Source: Roseiarcus sp963835885 (GTDB lineage Bacteria; Pseudomonadota; Alphaproteobacteria; Rhizobiales; Beijerinckiaceae). Taken from it: 64,000 nucleotides of DNA. The stretch spans positions 62,001 through 126,000 of the forward strand of contig CAWIHF010000006.1 in the NCBI GenBank assembly GCA_963835885.1, in the 5' to 3' direction. The translations under genes were made by a program, and so were the position numbers. Shown here in pieces: positions 30,280 to 39,725 of the stretch (positions are counted from its first letter, which is position 1; every line of letters starts with the position of its first letter). The notes beneath the pieces are model-generated. The model did not search any database. It was not told where the DNA came from and saw only the letters and a list, made by a program, of their open reading frames with translations.

Positions 30280-31587
30280 GTTCACATTGAACGCCAGGAT
30301 CGTCAGCGCCCACCAGGCGGCGTTGGCGCCGAACAGCCCAGAGGGCATCTGTCCGCCCGCCAGGTCGGATTTCGTCGCCGAATGGACTTCCTCGCTCTTG
30401 CCGCAGCGCTCGCGCAGCCACCAGATCACGCCCTCGCCGGCGCCCGTGCGGTTGGTCACGACGGCGAACAGTTTATAGACCCCCTTCGGGCCGAACGCCT
30501 GGGTGGGAAACGGCAGCTTCGCCTCGTCGCCCAGCGCCAGCTGGCGCAGCGGTTCGCGGATCGCGAGAAAGCGGTAATCGGCGCGGTTGCGGCTGTGCCC
30601 GGCCCAATTGGGCACGTAAACGACCTCGGCCCATTCTTGATCGGTCTGTTGCGGCTGGCCGTCCGTTTTGCGGATCAGCGGCTTCCACGCGCTCTCGGGC
30701 GTCGTCCGCACAGCGGCGCGGAAAGCCTCGGTCACGTCGGCGCCGATCGCGAACTCGATCACGCCAAAGCGCGGGTCTTTTCCCTCGCCGCAATAGAGCA
30801 GCAGCTCTTCCTGATAGGCCGCCGTGTCCGAACGCAACGAGACCCTCCTCACGCTGTCCGGCAGATGGCGCAGGCTCTCTTTCAGGACGCGCAACTGCTC
30901 GTGTCCGGCGGGCACGTTGCCGTCGCGGAACTCCGAATAGAGCATCGCGCCCTGCTCCGCCCACCAGCAGTTCAGCGGCTGATACGCCTTGAACTTCTTG
31001 TAGCAAAACAGCGCCTCGCGCTTGTGCGTCTCAATCAGCGTCGCGTCCATGTCCAGCGTCGCCGTCGCCGCGGGCTGACGCTTCTGCAGAAAGTCCAGCA
31101 GCGCCTGGTTCACCCGCCAGAGACCGCGCAGTGCCTGCGTCACCGCCGGAATGAACGCCATCCCCGCGACCGCCTTGGGCGAAGCTGGATCATCGAACCG
31201 TTCCAGCCAGCCCGACAGCGCCGACGGCGAGGGCGTCGCCCGCTCGCGCTCGCGCCGCCAGCGGCTTTTCAGCGACCGCCGTTCGGCGCGCGACAGCAAA
31301 TCCTTCTCGATCGCCCGCAGGATCGCCGAAAAGCCGCTGTCGCGCTCCAACCGTTCGATGTCTTCCACGCAGTCGCCGCCGGACAGATTCAGGAAAATCA
31401 CCGCCAGAACCATCTGGATGTCGAGCCAGCCCTGGCCGCCGGCCGCCCGAACATGCCGCTGGATCGCCCCGCCGAGGCCGCAGGCCTTGATCAGGTCGAG
31501 ATACAACGGAAGCCCGGCCAACGACGTCAATCCATGGCTGGACGAATCGGCCTCATACTGGAAATCGAGCAGCCCCTGTCCCTGCAT
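30280..31587 (-). pseudogene. IS1380 transposase copy 1, N-terminal 436 codons
   Basis: The product starts MQGQGLLDFQYEADSSSHG and contains the IS1380/DDE_Tnp_1 core (AATATLDMDATLIETHKREA as first Asp region, GVIEFAIGADVTEAFR, YRFLAIREPL). It runs to WWALTILAFNVN, where IS200/IS605 DNA begins. The missing C-terminus is found intact 3.6 kb away at 26441-26647, in frame, giving a reconstructed length of 504 residues. Confidence 0.82.
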
Positions 31588-31690
31588 CGCGCACCCCGTT
31601 GGTGATGATTTTCGAGTCGCAAACCAAGACTATCTCCCTGATTCCTCAGGGCCAACGGGGAACTTGAATTTTCCTGATGCGGAATTCAGG

Positions 31691-31828
31691 CTTTCGGAAA
31701 TGGCGAGGCTCGTCGAGCTTGGCCGGCTCTCCCTGCCGATCGGAATCCGGGCGCCTCTACGCGACGCGCCCAAAGCCTTCGACCACGTGCGCCGACACGC
31801 TCCAGGAAGAGCGCTACTCCTTCCTTGA
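31691..31828 (+). pseudogene. 3' end of the split quinone oxidoreductase
   Basis: After the right-hand CTTT target duplicate (31691-31694) the frame reads SEMARLVELGRLSLPIGIR and then a typical MDR-family tail ending HAPGRALLLP-stop at 31828. The codon TCG is reconstituted from T24784 plus CG31695-31696. This perfect restoration shows the intervening 24785-31694 block is wholly inserted DNA. Nothing else is assignable between here and the DUF900 gene at 31905. Confidence 0.8.
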
Positions 31829-31904
31829 CCCGTTGCGCGCCATACGCTCCAACCGCGGAACCGGCATGATTCGGCGCTCATTTGCAGCAAAATCCGGCGC
31901 GTCA

Positions 31905-33197
31905 TCAGCGCGGCTCCATCTGGGCCCCGGCGATCCGCCAAAAGGGCCCTCTGATTTCGACCAGCGGCCTCCCAGGATCGCCCGGCTTCAATCCATGAAT
32001 TAAAGCGACCAGGTCGGAACGGACTGACGGGTTCGACAGAAAGTATCCGTGCCCGAAGGCGCCGGTATTTTCGTCGACTTCGATCAGGTCGACGAGATGG
32101 CCGGGGTCGGCGCGCAACGCTCTCGCCTGCGGCCCGCTTAGATCCAGCTGGCCGAGCCGCAGTCTGCTGCCAAAAATGCTGCTCGCAAGGCCCAAAGCCT
32201 GGTCGCCGGGAGACGAATAGATCGTCACATGAAACTGTCCCTCCTTAATCACTGCGTTCGGGTTCTTCTTGGCGCCGTAGGGCGCGTCCGGATCAGAAAA
32301 GACGTCGAATATTTTCGTCGCGGCGACGTCGATGTCGATATCCGGCGCGAACAGTACAATATTCCTTACCTTTAAATTCTCTGCAGGCGAAAAACGCGAA
32401 ACATAGGCCTCGGCGCTCAGCTCCCGAAAAGCCGACGCCACAACGTCGGCGCCACGGCTGTGGGCGATGATGTCCACCCCGCGCACGCCCTCGGTCTGGC
32501 CGATCGCGCGGATCGCCTTCCGCATGTCGGCGACGGCGAACTCGCCAGATTCTCGGTCGACGTTGTAGCCCATGAAAGCGCCGCGCGATCCACCGGCCGG
32601 CCACGTCAGCACGACGCAAACGAAATCCCCCCGAAGGAGGCGGCAAATGGAGCCCATCGCATAAGCCGCGTCGGCGAATGAATTGTTGTAGCCATGAATG
32701 AAGACGACGACCTCCTTACGTTCAGTCTTCGCCAGGCGGCGACGAATTTCACCTTGAAGCGAGGCGACCGCCTCTTCATGCGCGGCCACCACGCCAGGCG
32801 CGCGGCGATAGCCGGCGGAACTGATCACCGCCGGATAAGGAACCTCGGGAAACCGGCCAATTTCCTTAATTTCCCCGAGCTTCATCCCCATGGCGCCGTT
32901 TGATTCCGGCTCGATGCGGATATCGACCGATCCAAAACTCATCACGCGCGAGCGGTCGGACCCGTAGGAGAGAGCTTTCGTTTGGGGATCCGCAATTGGC
33001 GCCCGGTCGGTGACGTAAAGGAGATTGAGATCGTTGGCTGTGGAGATAGGTTGGGGGCTATTGGCCGGCGCTTGATCCTGATGAGCGGAGAAAATGGCGG
33101 GCGTCGGCGTCAGTAGGCCTTCCGTGGGCGAGCAGGCGTTGAGCAACGTCAACCCCATTAGGCTGACACACAAGCCGAAGGCAGCCCGATAACTCAA
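31905..33197 (-). CDS. alpha/beta hydrolase lipoprotein (DUF900)
   Basis: The 430-residue protein starts with a lipoprotein signal (CVSLMGLTLLNAC, lipobox LLNAC), so it is probably anchored in the outer or inner membrane facing the periplasm. The DUF900 hydrolase domain follows: KEVVVFIHGYNNSFADAAYA (oxyanion region), nucleophile DIIAHSRGADVV and aspartate-rich VLFAPDIDID. The C-terminal FGHGYFLSNPSVRSDLVALI includes the likely catalytic histidine. A near-identical 3' scrap of a paralogue lies at 47.5 kb. The substrate is unknown. Confidence 0.78.
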   Translation of the reverse strand: MSYRAAFGLCVSLMGLTLLNACSPTEGLLTPTPAIFSAHQDQAPANSPQPISTANDLNLLYVTDRAPIADPQTKALSYGSDRSRVMSFGSVDIRIEPESNGAMGMKLGEIKEIGRFPEVPYPAVISSAGYRRAPGVVAAHEEAVASLQGEIRRRLAKTERKEVVVFIHGYNNSFADAAYAMGSICRLLRGDFVCVVLTWPAGGSRGAFMGYNVDRESGEFAVADMRKAIRAIGQTEGVRGVDIIAHSRGADVVASAFRELSAEAYVSRFSPAENLKVRNIVLFAPDIDIDVAATKIFDVFSDPDAPYGAKKNPNAVIKEGQFHVTIYSSPGDQALGLASSIFGSRLRLGQLDLSGPQARALRADPGHLVDLIEVDENTGAFGHGYFLSNPSVRSDLVALIHGLKPGDPGRPLVEIRGPFWRIAGAQMEPR

Positions 33198-33578
33198 TGA
33201 CTTGTTTCCTCTTTCTCCCGTGGCCGGGCGTCCCGCGGATAAACGACCCCGGCCACACGCCTTTTGGTCGACGACCTCGGCGCTTTTGCTGACGACCTAG
33301 AAGTAAAACCTCCCAGTCTCCGTGTCGAGATCCACTTCCATTCGTTGTAATTCGAATGCAAAAGCCGATTTGCAATCTTTTATCCGACATTCGCCAGGTG
33401 ACATCGTTGTCGCGGCTGAGGCTGCTGCGGTCATAGCAAGGTTTCGACAAGACTGAAACGTCGTTGAGACCCCGCCGTGGCTTGTCGATATGTTTGGGGG
33501 CAGGCGGGCTCGCGGTCACGCGTTTGCGGATGCCGAATTTTCGTTACGCTGTTGACGTGACCGGCAGTGGCCGCAGTT
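33198..33578. other. intergenic stretch, nothing assignable
   Basis: No reading frame with coding character, terminator-like hairpin or clear repeat is visible in these 381 bases between the DUF900 gene and the acetyltransferase. Confidence 0.5.
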
Positions 33579-34103
33579 CTAGGCGAGACTGAGTGTGACA
33601 TGCATCACGCCGTCCTCACCGAGTTGGGTCCGGATGGGCAGGCCGGACCTCTTAAAAACCTTCAACATTGGCTCGTTTTCCTGAAGGACATCGGCGATCA
33701 GCTCTTTCAATCCGGCCGCTCGCGCGATCGTCGTCAAATGTCGCACCAATGCAGGGCCCAATCCTTGCCTCTGATACGCGTCGATAATACCGAACGCCAC
33801 TTCGGCCTGCCCGGGCCTCACGACGACATAGCGCGCTTCTCCCACAATGTGCGGTCCGTCTTCTTCTTCGGCGACAACGACAAGCGCAACGTGATTGACG
33901 AAATCGACATCGATGAATCTCGACTCCTCCTTATCGGAAAATCTACGCGTCACACTGAAGAACCGCCTAAATAGTGACGCAGCGCTCGCCCGGCGCATGG
34001 CCTCGCGTAAGCCCTCTCTGTCCTGCGGTCGATGGGCGCGAATCTCCACTCGACGCCCGTCGCGCAGGGACTGAATGGTCGAAAACCGGGCGAGGTCGTT
34101 CAA
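33579..34103 (-). CDS. GNAT family N-acetyltransferase
   Basis: The 174-residue GNAT domain has an N-terminal stretch GRRVEIRAHRPQDREGLREA, beta-strand VALVVVAEEEDGPHIVGEAR, the acetyl-CoA pyrophosphate-binding motif AYQRQGLGPALVRHL, and VLQENEPMLKVFKRSGLP near the C-terminus. The frame stays open upstream to 34850, but that extension looks non-coding and overlaps the plus-strand membrane gene. I use TTG 34103 (LNDLARFSTIQSL) as the most plausible start, with low certainty. Family members often occur C-terminal to acyl-CoA synthetases or alone as protein acetylases. Confidence 0.72.
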   Translation of the reverse strand: MNDLARFSTIQSLRDGRRVEIRAHRPQDREGLREAMRRASAASLFRRFFSVTRRFSDKEESRFIDVDFVNHVALVVVAEEEDGPHIVGEARYVVVRPGQAEVAFGIIDAYQRQGLGPALVRHLTTIARAAGLKELIADVLQENEPMLKVFKRSGLPIRTQLGEDGVMHVTLSLA

Positions 34104-34340
34104 GTTCGATCTGCCGGCATCTTTGACCGAGCGGTTGTGGTTTGCTTCCGTCGTGACTGGCTCCGCCGGAGTGGTCCAAAGCAATGTTAGCGCATGGATG
34201 CCTGAAGGGCTAGCGCGGGCGACCCATCTGCTTACGCATCGGTGTCGCTTGATCGGCTCGCCGTCGGCGCCCGTCGCCGCGCTTGCCAGATTTGCGAACC
34301 TTCGCGCATCCTCCGCCGCTCCGCGACATGGGAGGGCTCC

Positions 34341-35138
34341 ATGATTTTCGTCTATCGCGCAGCGATTGTGGCGGCCGCGACCTTTGCCAGCGCGATGGCC
34401 GGGTTCGGCGCGCATTGGGCGCTGCCGGCCGCCTATGTCGTCGAATTGAAAGGCATGATCGGTTTGGTCGTCGGCCTCGTCGCGTCGCTTCTGTCGCTCG
34501 TGCTCAGCCTCTTGATCTGGACAAGTTACGGCCTGTGCACCACCCAGCAATCGCAACTGCAGACGATCGGCAGTTCGATCATCCGCCTCGACTTGGTGCT
34601 CGAAGCCTATGGCCCCGAGGCGCAGCGCGGACGCGCGCTCCTGCGCGAGCATGTCAAGCGCATACGCGCGCGCCTGTGGTCCAGCCTGGATGAGCGCCGC
34701 TCGATCTATCACGCTGTCTATCACACCGATGTGCCCGACGATGTGCATCGCATGATCGCCTTTTTCGTTTCGCTTCGCCCGTCGAACGACGAACAACGAC
34801 AGTATCTCGCAAACGCGCGAGACATTTTGGGCACGATCGTGGAGACGCAATTCACCATGATCCGGAGCCTCGTCAATCGGGTTCCGTTCCTGTTGCTCGC
34901 CGTCGTTCTCGGGTGGTCGTGCGTGCTGTTCTTCGGCTACGGTCTGCTGTCAGATGTCGACGCGCTGACGATCGTCCTGGCCGCGCTCGGAGCGATTTGC
35001 GTCGCGAGCGCGGTGCTGCTGATCCTCGAACTGAGCGACCCCTACTCTGGCCTGTTCAGGATGCCGCACGAAGCCTTCGACGGCCTCGTTCGGGTCCTGG
35101 CAAAGGGCGCAGAGAAGGCGGCTGACGCAGAGACGTAG
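34341..35138 (+). CDS. DUF4239-like (bestrophin-like) membrane protein
   Basis: The 265-residue protein has N-terminal hydrophobic helices (IVAAATFASAMAGFGAHWAL, GLVVGLVASLLSLVLSLLIW) and two more near the C-terminus (VPFLLLAVVLGWSCVLFFGY, ALGAICVASAVLLILEL). A polar central domain carries GSSIIRLDLVLEAYGPEAQR. The layout fits DUF4239 proteins of unknown function. GGAGGG lies 10 bases before ATG 34341; an upstream ATG at 34242 would add 33 unlikely residues. The 5' region is divergent from the acetyltransferase. Confidence 0.7.
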   Translation: MIFVYRAAIVAAATFASAMAGFGAHWALPAAYVVELKGMIGLVVGLVASLLSLVLSLLIWTSYGLCTTQQSQLQTIGSSIIRLDLVLEAYGPEAQRGRALLREHVKRIRARLWSSLDERRSIYHAVYHTDVPDDVHRMIAFFVSLRPSNDEQRQYLANARDILGTIVETQFTMIRSLVNRVPFLLLAVVLGWSCVLFFGYGLLSDVDALTIVLAALGAICVASAVLLILELSDPYSGLFRMPHEAFDGLVRVLAKGAEKAADAET

Positions 35139-35692
35139 GTTCGAAGTTCAGCGCCCGTGTCCGGCAGCGGTTCACCGTCGGCTACTGACACGCGAGGCGC
35201 GAAAAGGGGCAGGGCGAGCCGGCCGTCCCTGCCTTGCTTTTTTCTGGCATGCGGCGTCGCTCTTTGATCCCCTCGCTCGGGGGTCGTCGGCGCGCCCGAG
35301 GCCCCCGGTCTTCTGCGTCACCCGCCCCAAATCCGCTGTGCGCTCAGGAAATACCGGATCAAGATGAAGCTCTTTTGAGCGCAGGCGGACGCCCCCAAAC
35401 GCTAGCGTAACGCCCGCAAGAGGGTCGCCCCCGGCGCCATTTCCGGGCGCGAAACGAGGCTTTTCAATAGCTTGCGGCCATTTGCGGGCGAACGGCGAAC
35501 GAAAGGCGGCGCGAGAAGCGTGGGCGGGTTTTGCGACGGCGCGTCGAGGCGCACCGTGGCCCTCTACGATCGGTCGGTTGCAGCGAACCGGTGATGGCGG
35601 GTCGAGTTCGCGTACGCATTTGACGACGCAGTCGCCCCCGTTGTTCGCTTTCGCCATGGCGCCCCAGGACGCCCGCAGCGCCTAGACTGTAG
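35139..35692. other. intergenic stretch with one doubtful minus-strand ORF
   Basis: A minus-strand frame at 35172-35657 (MAKANNGGDCVVKCVRELDP ... GVRLRSKELHLDPVFPE) is open for 161 codons but lacks domains, a signal sequence or a ribosome site. Its Arg/Pro/Gly-rich composition is what a GC-rich non-coding strand gives. I list it as unassigned rather than a gene. Confidence 0.4.
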
Positions 35693-35716
35693 ACTAGACT
35701 ACCGACACTAGACTAC
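35693..35716. repeat. 10-bp direct repeat at truncated acetate-kinase junction
   Basis: ACTAGACTAC occurs at 35693-35702 and 35707-35716, with further partial TAGACT copies just upstream (about 35682-35692). It lies exactly where the acetate-kinase remnant loses homology, so it may mark the deletion or recombination breakpoint. Confidence 0.6.
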
Positions 35717-35836
35717 GTAATGCCAATCCCCTCGATCTCCCGGACGCGAGTTGATGCAGCCGGTCGCCGTTGACTGTGGCGCGGGGAATTTCAGGGAAGA
35801 CGAGCCGGCGTTCAGGGTCAGGACGACTTTGTTCAA
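35717..35836 (-). pseudogene. ackA: acetate kinase remnant (first ~45 codons)
   Basis: Immediately after the phosphotransacylase stop, and overlapping it (TTGA), a TTG-initiated frame reads LNKVVLTLNAGSSSLKF. This is the conserved acetate/butyrate kinase N-terminus with the NAGSSS phosphate-binding loop. Other frames of the next bases still resemble the family (GDRLHQLASG, then EIEGIGIT), implying indels. Homology ends at about 35,717. It is a 5' fragment of a second kinase gene; the intact copy is at 52638-53813. Confidence 0.72.
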
Positions 35837-37273
35837 GTGGATAACTCCGCGGCGTTGCCGATCGCAGGCTCGCCGCCGAACGCCCGGCCTTCGCGACGAT
35901 AGTACTGGTAAAGCTGCGCCAGCGCGCAGGAGGCGAGGCGCGCGCGATCGTTGTCGGCGCGGCTCGTCAGCATGACGGGCGCCTTCGCGCCCACCACTAG
36001 CCCCGCCGCTTCCGCCCGCGCGACGAAGGTGAGCTCCTTGGCGAGCATGTTGCCCGCTTCGATGTTGGGCACGATCAGGACGTTCGCCTGACCCGCGACG
36101 AGCGACACGATACCCTTGGTGCGCGCGGCCTCCAGGTCGATGGCGTTGTCCATGGCCAGGGGCCCGTCGACGATCGCCCCTTTGATCTGGCCGCGCTCGG
36201 CCATTTTGGAGAGGATGGCAGCGTCCAGGGTCGAGGGCATGGCCGGGTTGATTGTCTCGACCGCCGAGAGGACGCCGACCCTCGGCTTGTCGATCCCGCA
36301 GGCACGGGCGAGATCGACCGCGTTCTGAACGATGTCGACTTTGGTCATCAGGTCGGGCGCGATGTTGATGGCAGCGTCCGAAATGTAAAGGATCTCGTCC
36401 AGCGTCGGCACGTCCATGGCGAAGACGTGGCTGATGCGGACATGCGTGCGCAAGCCCCCGTCCTTCTTGACCACTTCGGCGAGCAGCGCGTCCGAGTGGA
36501 TTTCTCCCTTCATGACGGCGTTCGCGTGGCCGTCGAGAACCATAGCGACCGCCTTGGCGGCGGCGGCGTGCGGATCGGAGACGGGAACGATCGTGAAGAC
36601 CGAAATGTCGGCTTCGAGGGCCTTCGCGGCGGCCTGGATGCGAGCGGGGTCTCCGACGAGGATGGGCTCGATCAGCCGTTTCTCGGCCGACGAGCAGCGC
36701 TCCGCCAAGCGAATTGTGGTCCTCGGGGCAGACGACCGCCGTCTTCAAGGGCGGCAGTCTCGCCGCGAGAGCAATGAGCTTGGCGAAATGGTCGACCGTG
36801 TCGACGATAAGCGCCGGAAGATGGCGCGCCTCGACGACCTGGCTGACGCTCGGCGCTTCGACGACGGCGTCTCCTTCGCAGACGAGGTTGCCGTCCATGT
36901 CCTCGATCTTGGTGTCGAATCTTGCGACCGGCGCCTCACGCTTCTCTCGGCAGACGACCGTAACCTTGACCTTGTCGCCGACGTGGACGCGGCGGAGAAA
37001 GCGAAGAGTTTGCTCGCGATAGAGTGTCCCCGGACCGGGAAGGATATTTCCGAGCACCGCCGAGACGAGCGAGCCGACCCACATAGAGGGAGCAACCGGC
37101 TCGGTCTTCTCAGGCGAGCCCTCGGCCGAGGGCAGCATCAGCGGATTGAGGTTGCCAGACACATGCGCGAACAGGACGAGGTCCTGCACGGCGCAAGTGC
37201 GTTCGAGACTGGCGCTGTCGCCGACATTGATCTCCGCCCAAGTTTTGTTTCGGATTGCCGGTTTGGCGCTCAT
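35833..37273 (-). CDS. bifunctional enoyl-CoA hydratase (MaoC)/phosphate acyltransferase, one frameshift
   Basis: The protein has about 480 residues. The N-terminal hot-dog MaoC domain (WAEINVGDSASLERTCAVQD, VSGNLNPLMLPSAE, SMWVGSLVSAVLGNILPGPG) is an (R)-specific enoyl-CoA hydratase. The C-terminal half is a Pta/Ptb-type phosphotransacylase (KRLIEPILVGDPARIQAAAK, GEIHSDALLAEVVKKDGGL, YISDAAINIAPDLMTKVDI, NIEAGNMLAKELTF). A frame change near 36,700 divides the domains (CPEDHNSLGGALL before it, SAEKRLIEP after). I chose ATG 37273. The fusion suggests direct channelling of an acyl-CoA made from 3-hydroxyacyl/enoyl-CoA to an acyl phosphate. Confidence 0.8.
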
Positions 37274-37306
37274 GTCGGCCTCTTCAATTTGAAGACGCAC
37301 TTCAGC

Positions 37307-37408
37307 TCATGACGGTCGGCCGGCGTCCATGTGGAGAACGCGTCCGGTGATGCTGCGCGCGACGTCGCCGGACAGTAACGCCGCCGCCGCGCCGAGAGAA
37401 GCCTGAGG
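37307..37408 (-). pseudogene. enoyl-ACP reductase/SDR C-terminal remnant
   Basis: The minus-strand frame ASLGAAAALLSGDVARSITG, RVLHMDAGRPS-stop matches the C-terminus of FabI-type enoyl reductases (consensus SDxARSITGxxLxVDxG). Only about 33 codons remain, wedged between the dehydrogenase and hydratase-phosphotransacylase genes. A complete fabI-like gene probably stood here and was deleted. Confidence 0.65.
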
Positions 37409-37412
37409 GCGC

Positions 37413-38280
37413 CTACGCCCGCGCCTCATAGGAAAAGAACCCCTTACCGGTCTTGCGGCCGAGGTAGCCGGCGTCGCACATCTGCTTCAGCAGCGGAACT
37501 CGGGCGGTATTTCGAATCGTCGAAGCCAGTGTAGAGAGTCTCCATGATGTCGAGCACGATGTCGAGGCCGATGAGGTCGGCGAGCGACAGCGGCCCCATC
37601 GGGTGGTTCGCGCCGAGCTTCATCATCTGGTCGACGTCTTCCGGCGTGGCGAGGCCCTCGTAGACGCAGTTGATCGCCTCGTTGATCATCGGCACGAGCA
37701 CTCGGTTGACGACGAAGCCGTAGGAGTCCTTCGACACCCGCGCCTTCTTGCCGATGTCCTCGGCGAGCTTGACGATCCTGTCGCAGGTCGCATCGGTCGT
37801 CTGCAGCGCCCGGATGATCTCGACCAGCGCCATCATGGGCACGGGATTGAAAAAGTGCATGCCGATCACCCGGCCCGGGACCTTGGAGGTCGAGGCGATG
37901 CGGGTGACCGAGATCGACGAGGTGTTGGTGGCGAGGATCGCCTCGGCCCGGCAGACGCGGTCGAGGTTCCCGAACACCTCCTTCTTGAGGTCGAAGCGCT
38001 CGAGCACCGCCTCGACCACGACGTCGCAGTCGGCGAGATCCTCGATCCGCGTCGTGGGCGCGATGCGCTGAAGCGTCGCGTCGCGCGCCTCGGGCTTGAG
38101 CTTGTCGTGGGCGACGAGCCGTTCCAGGCTCTTCTTGATCGCGCCCATGCCGCGGCTCAGCGGCGCTTCGCCGATGTCCTGCAGCCTGACCGGATAGCCC
38201 GCCGTCGCGAAGACCTGAGCAACTCCTGCCCCCATCACGCCCGCGCCCACCACTCCGACCCTCATCACGCCCTCGATCAT
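37413..38280 (-). CDS. 3-hydroxybutyryl-CoA dehydrogenase (copy 1), 3' frameshift
   Basis: NAD(P)-dependent 3-hydroxyacyl-CoA dehydrogenase of about 289 residues: Rossmann motif VGVVGAGVMGAGVAQVFATA, catalytic serine/histidine regions ILATNTSSISVTRIA and GRVIGMHFFNPVPMMALVEI, and C-terminal domain SYGFVVNRVLVPMINEAINC. An extra base near 37,494 (GCGGAACTCGGG versus GCGGACTCGGG in copy 2) shifts the last 25 codons. The true frame ends QMCDAGYLGRKTGKGFFSYE with a stop at 37413. It interconverts acetoacetyl-CoA and (S)-3-hydroxybutyryl-CoA. Confidence 0.85.
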
Positions 38281-38600
38281 TCTGGCGCTCCTTGTCGACG
38301 CGTTTCAGTCTCTTATGGAACGGCACTGCGGAGTCCTTGTGACGGGGAGGCGCGTCATTGTGACGCGGGGTGGGGACGCGTCATGCCCCGTGAGCCGAAG
38401 AACCTCGGAAAGCGCTCGCCTTTCGAGAGGGATAGGGCGACAAGCGGGAGTGACCCCGCTCGACCGCGCGTCGGTCCCGAGCCGTATCCGGTCGCGCGAA
38501 GTCGCTTGCACGGCCCGGCGCCGCGCGGCAGTATCCTCCATCGCCGGCGGCGGGTGGGCCTCACGATCGCCGGCGTTCGGATGCTGCTTGCGAGCCTATC

Positions 38601-39725
38601 ATGCCCGAACCCGCCGCTCCCACCGATCCGTTGCCTCTGCCGCTCAGCCTCCCGCTCTTCTGGCCCGTCGCCATGGTGGCGGGAATGGAGAAAGCGAAAG
38701 CCGATCTCGCACTCAAGAACCTCGAATTCGTCCAGGAAGAGATCAAGATCCACGGCGAGCTCAAGGCGAAGGTGGCGACGCCCAATGTCGTGCGCCTCGA
38801 TCTGCGCACCATGGCTTTGCGCGATTATGGGCGCCCGAGCGGGATGCCAACGCTCGTCAATGCGCCCTTCGCGGGCCACAGGGCGATGATCGCCGACTAT
38901 CACAAAGGCCAGAGCCTGGTCGAGACGCTGCTCGCGGGCGGCGTCGGCCACGTCGCGCTGACCGACTGGAAGTCCGCCACCGAGGATATGAAGGACTTCA
39001 ACATCGATAACTACCTCGAGGAGCTGATCGTCGCTATCGACGACCTCGGCGGCCGGGTCAATCTCGTCGGGCTCTGCCAGGGCGGCTGGTCCTCGGCGAT
39101 GGTCGCGGCGCGCTTTCCCGACAAGGTGAACGCGCTCGTTCTCGCCGGATCGCCGATCGACACGGACGCCGGCGACGGCCCGATCAAACGCATGGCTCAT
39201 GACACTCCGATGTCGGCTTACGAGGATCTCGTCAGGCTCGGGGGCGGACTGATGCGGGGCCAGATCATGCTGGCGGGATGGAAGAATATGCATCCCGAGA
39301 AGCACTATGTCGCCGAGGACGTCGACCTCTATGAGCACATGGACGATCCGGCCTATACGGAGAGGGTCGAGGTGTTCGACAGCTGGTATGAAGATCCGCT
39401 CGACCTGCCCGGGCGCTGGTACTTGCAAGCGATCCGCGAGCTTTTCAAGGAGAACCGCCTCGCCAAGGGCGAGTTCGTGGGGCTCGGCCGCCGCCTGAAC
39501 CTCAAGTCGATCGCATGTCCCCTCTATCTCCTCGCCGGCGAGAGCGACGACATCACAACCTCGGAGCAGGTGTTCGCGGCGGAGAACCTGGTTGGAACCC
39601 CACGAGGCCGGATCGAGAAGAAGCTGGTCCCAGGCGGCCACATCGGTCTCTTCATGGGCTCGCGCACGCTCAAGGAGACGTGGCCGACGATCGCGCGGTG
39701 GTTAACTCATTCGGGCTCCGCTTGA
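38601..39725 (+). CDS. PHA synthase/depolymerase-like alpha/beta hydrolase
   Basis: The 374-residue protein has the PhaC-type nucleophile elbow VNLVGLCQGGWSSAMVAARF, with cysteine at the nucleophile position (G-x-C-x-G). A catalytic aspartate region ACPLYLLAGESDDITTSEQV and histidine VPGGHIGLFMGS follow. It lacks the long N-terminal domain of class I/III synthases. Short PhaC-like proteins are found near phosphotransacylase/acetate kinase genes and may mobilise or make 3-hydroxybutyrate polymers; the direction cannot be told from sequence. It is divergent from hydroxybutyryl-CoA dehydrogenase copy 1. Confidence 0.75.
   Translation: MPEPAAPTDPLPLPLSLPLFWPVAMVAGMEKAKADLALKNLEFVQEEIKIHGELKAKVATPNVVRLDLRTMALRDYGRPSGMPTLVNAPFAGHRAMIADYHKGQSLVETLLAGGVGHVALTDWKSATEDMKDFNIDNYLEELIVAIDDLGGRVNLVGLCQGGWSSAMVAARFPDKVNALVLAGSPIDTDAGDGPIKRMAHDTPMSAYEDLVRLGGGLMRGQIMLAGWKNMHPEKHYVAEDVDLYEHMDDPAYTERVEVFDSWYEDPLDLPGRWYLQAIRELFKENRLAKGEFVGLGRRLNLKSIACPLYLLAGESDDITTSEQVFAAENLVGTPRGRIEKKLVPGGHIGLFMGSRTLKETWPTIARWLTHSGSA

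Larger units (their letters stand above)
26191..31690 (-). mobile_element. IS1380-family element (copy 1), host of nested insertions, TSD CTTT
   Basis: Left end CCACAATTCCC (26191) and the complement of the right end CCTGAATTCCG (31690) are imperfect inverted repeats. The flanking CTTT at 26187-26190 and 31691-31694 is the 4-bp duplication typical of IS1380. The transposase gene is interrupted by an IS200/IS605 element (about 26651-30279). Subtracting it leaves about 1.87 kb, normal for the family. This was the first insertion into the quinone oxidoreductase gene. Confidence 0.8.

Noticed and set aside
33579..34850. A 423-residue version of the acetyltransferase
   Set aside because: Only the last 174 residues are GNAT-like. 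The extension overlaps the plus-strand membrane gene and has non-coding composition.
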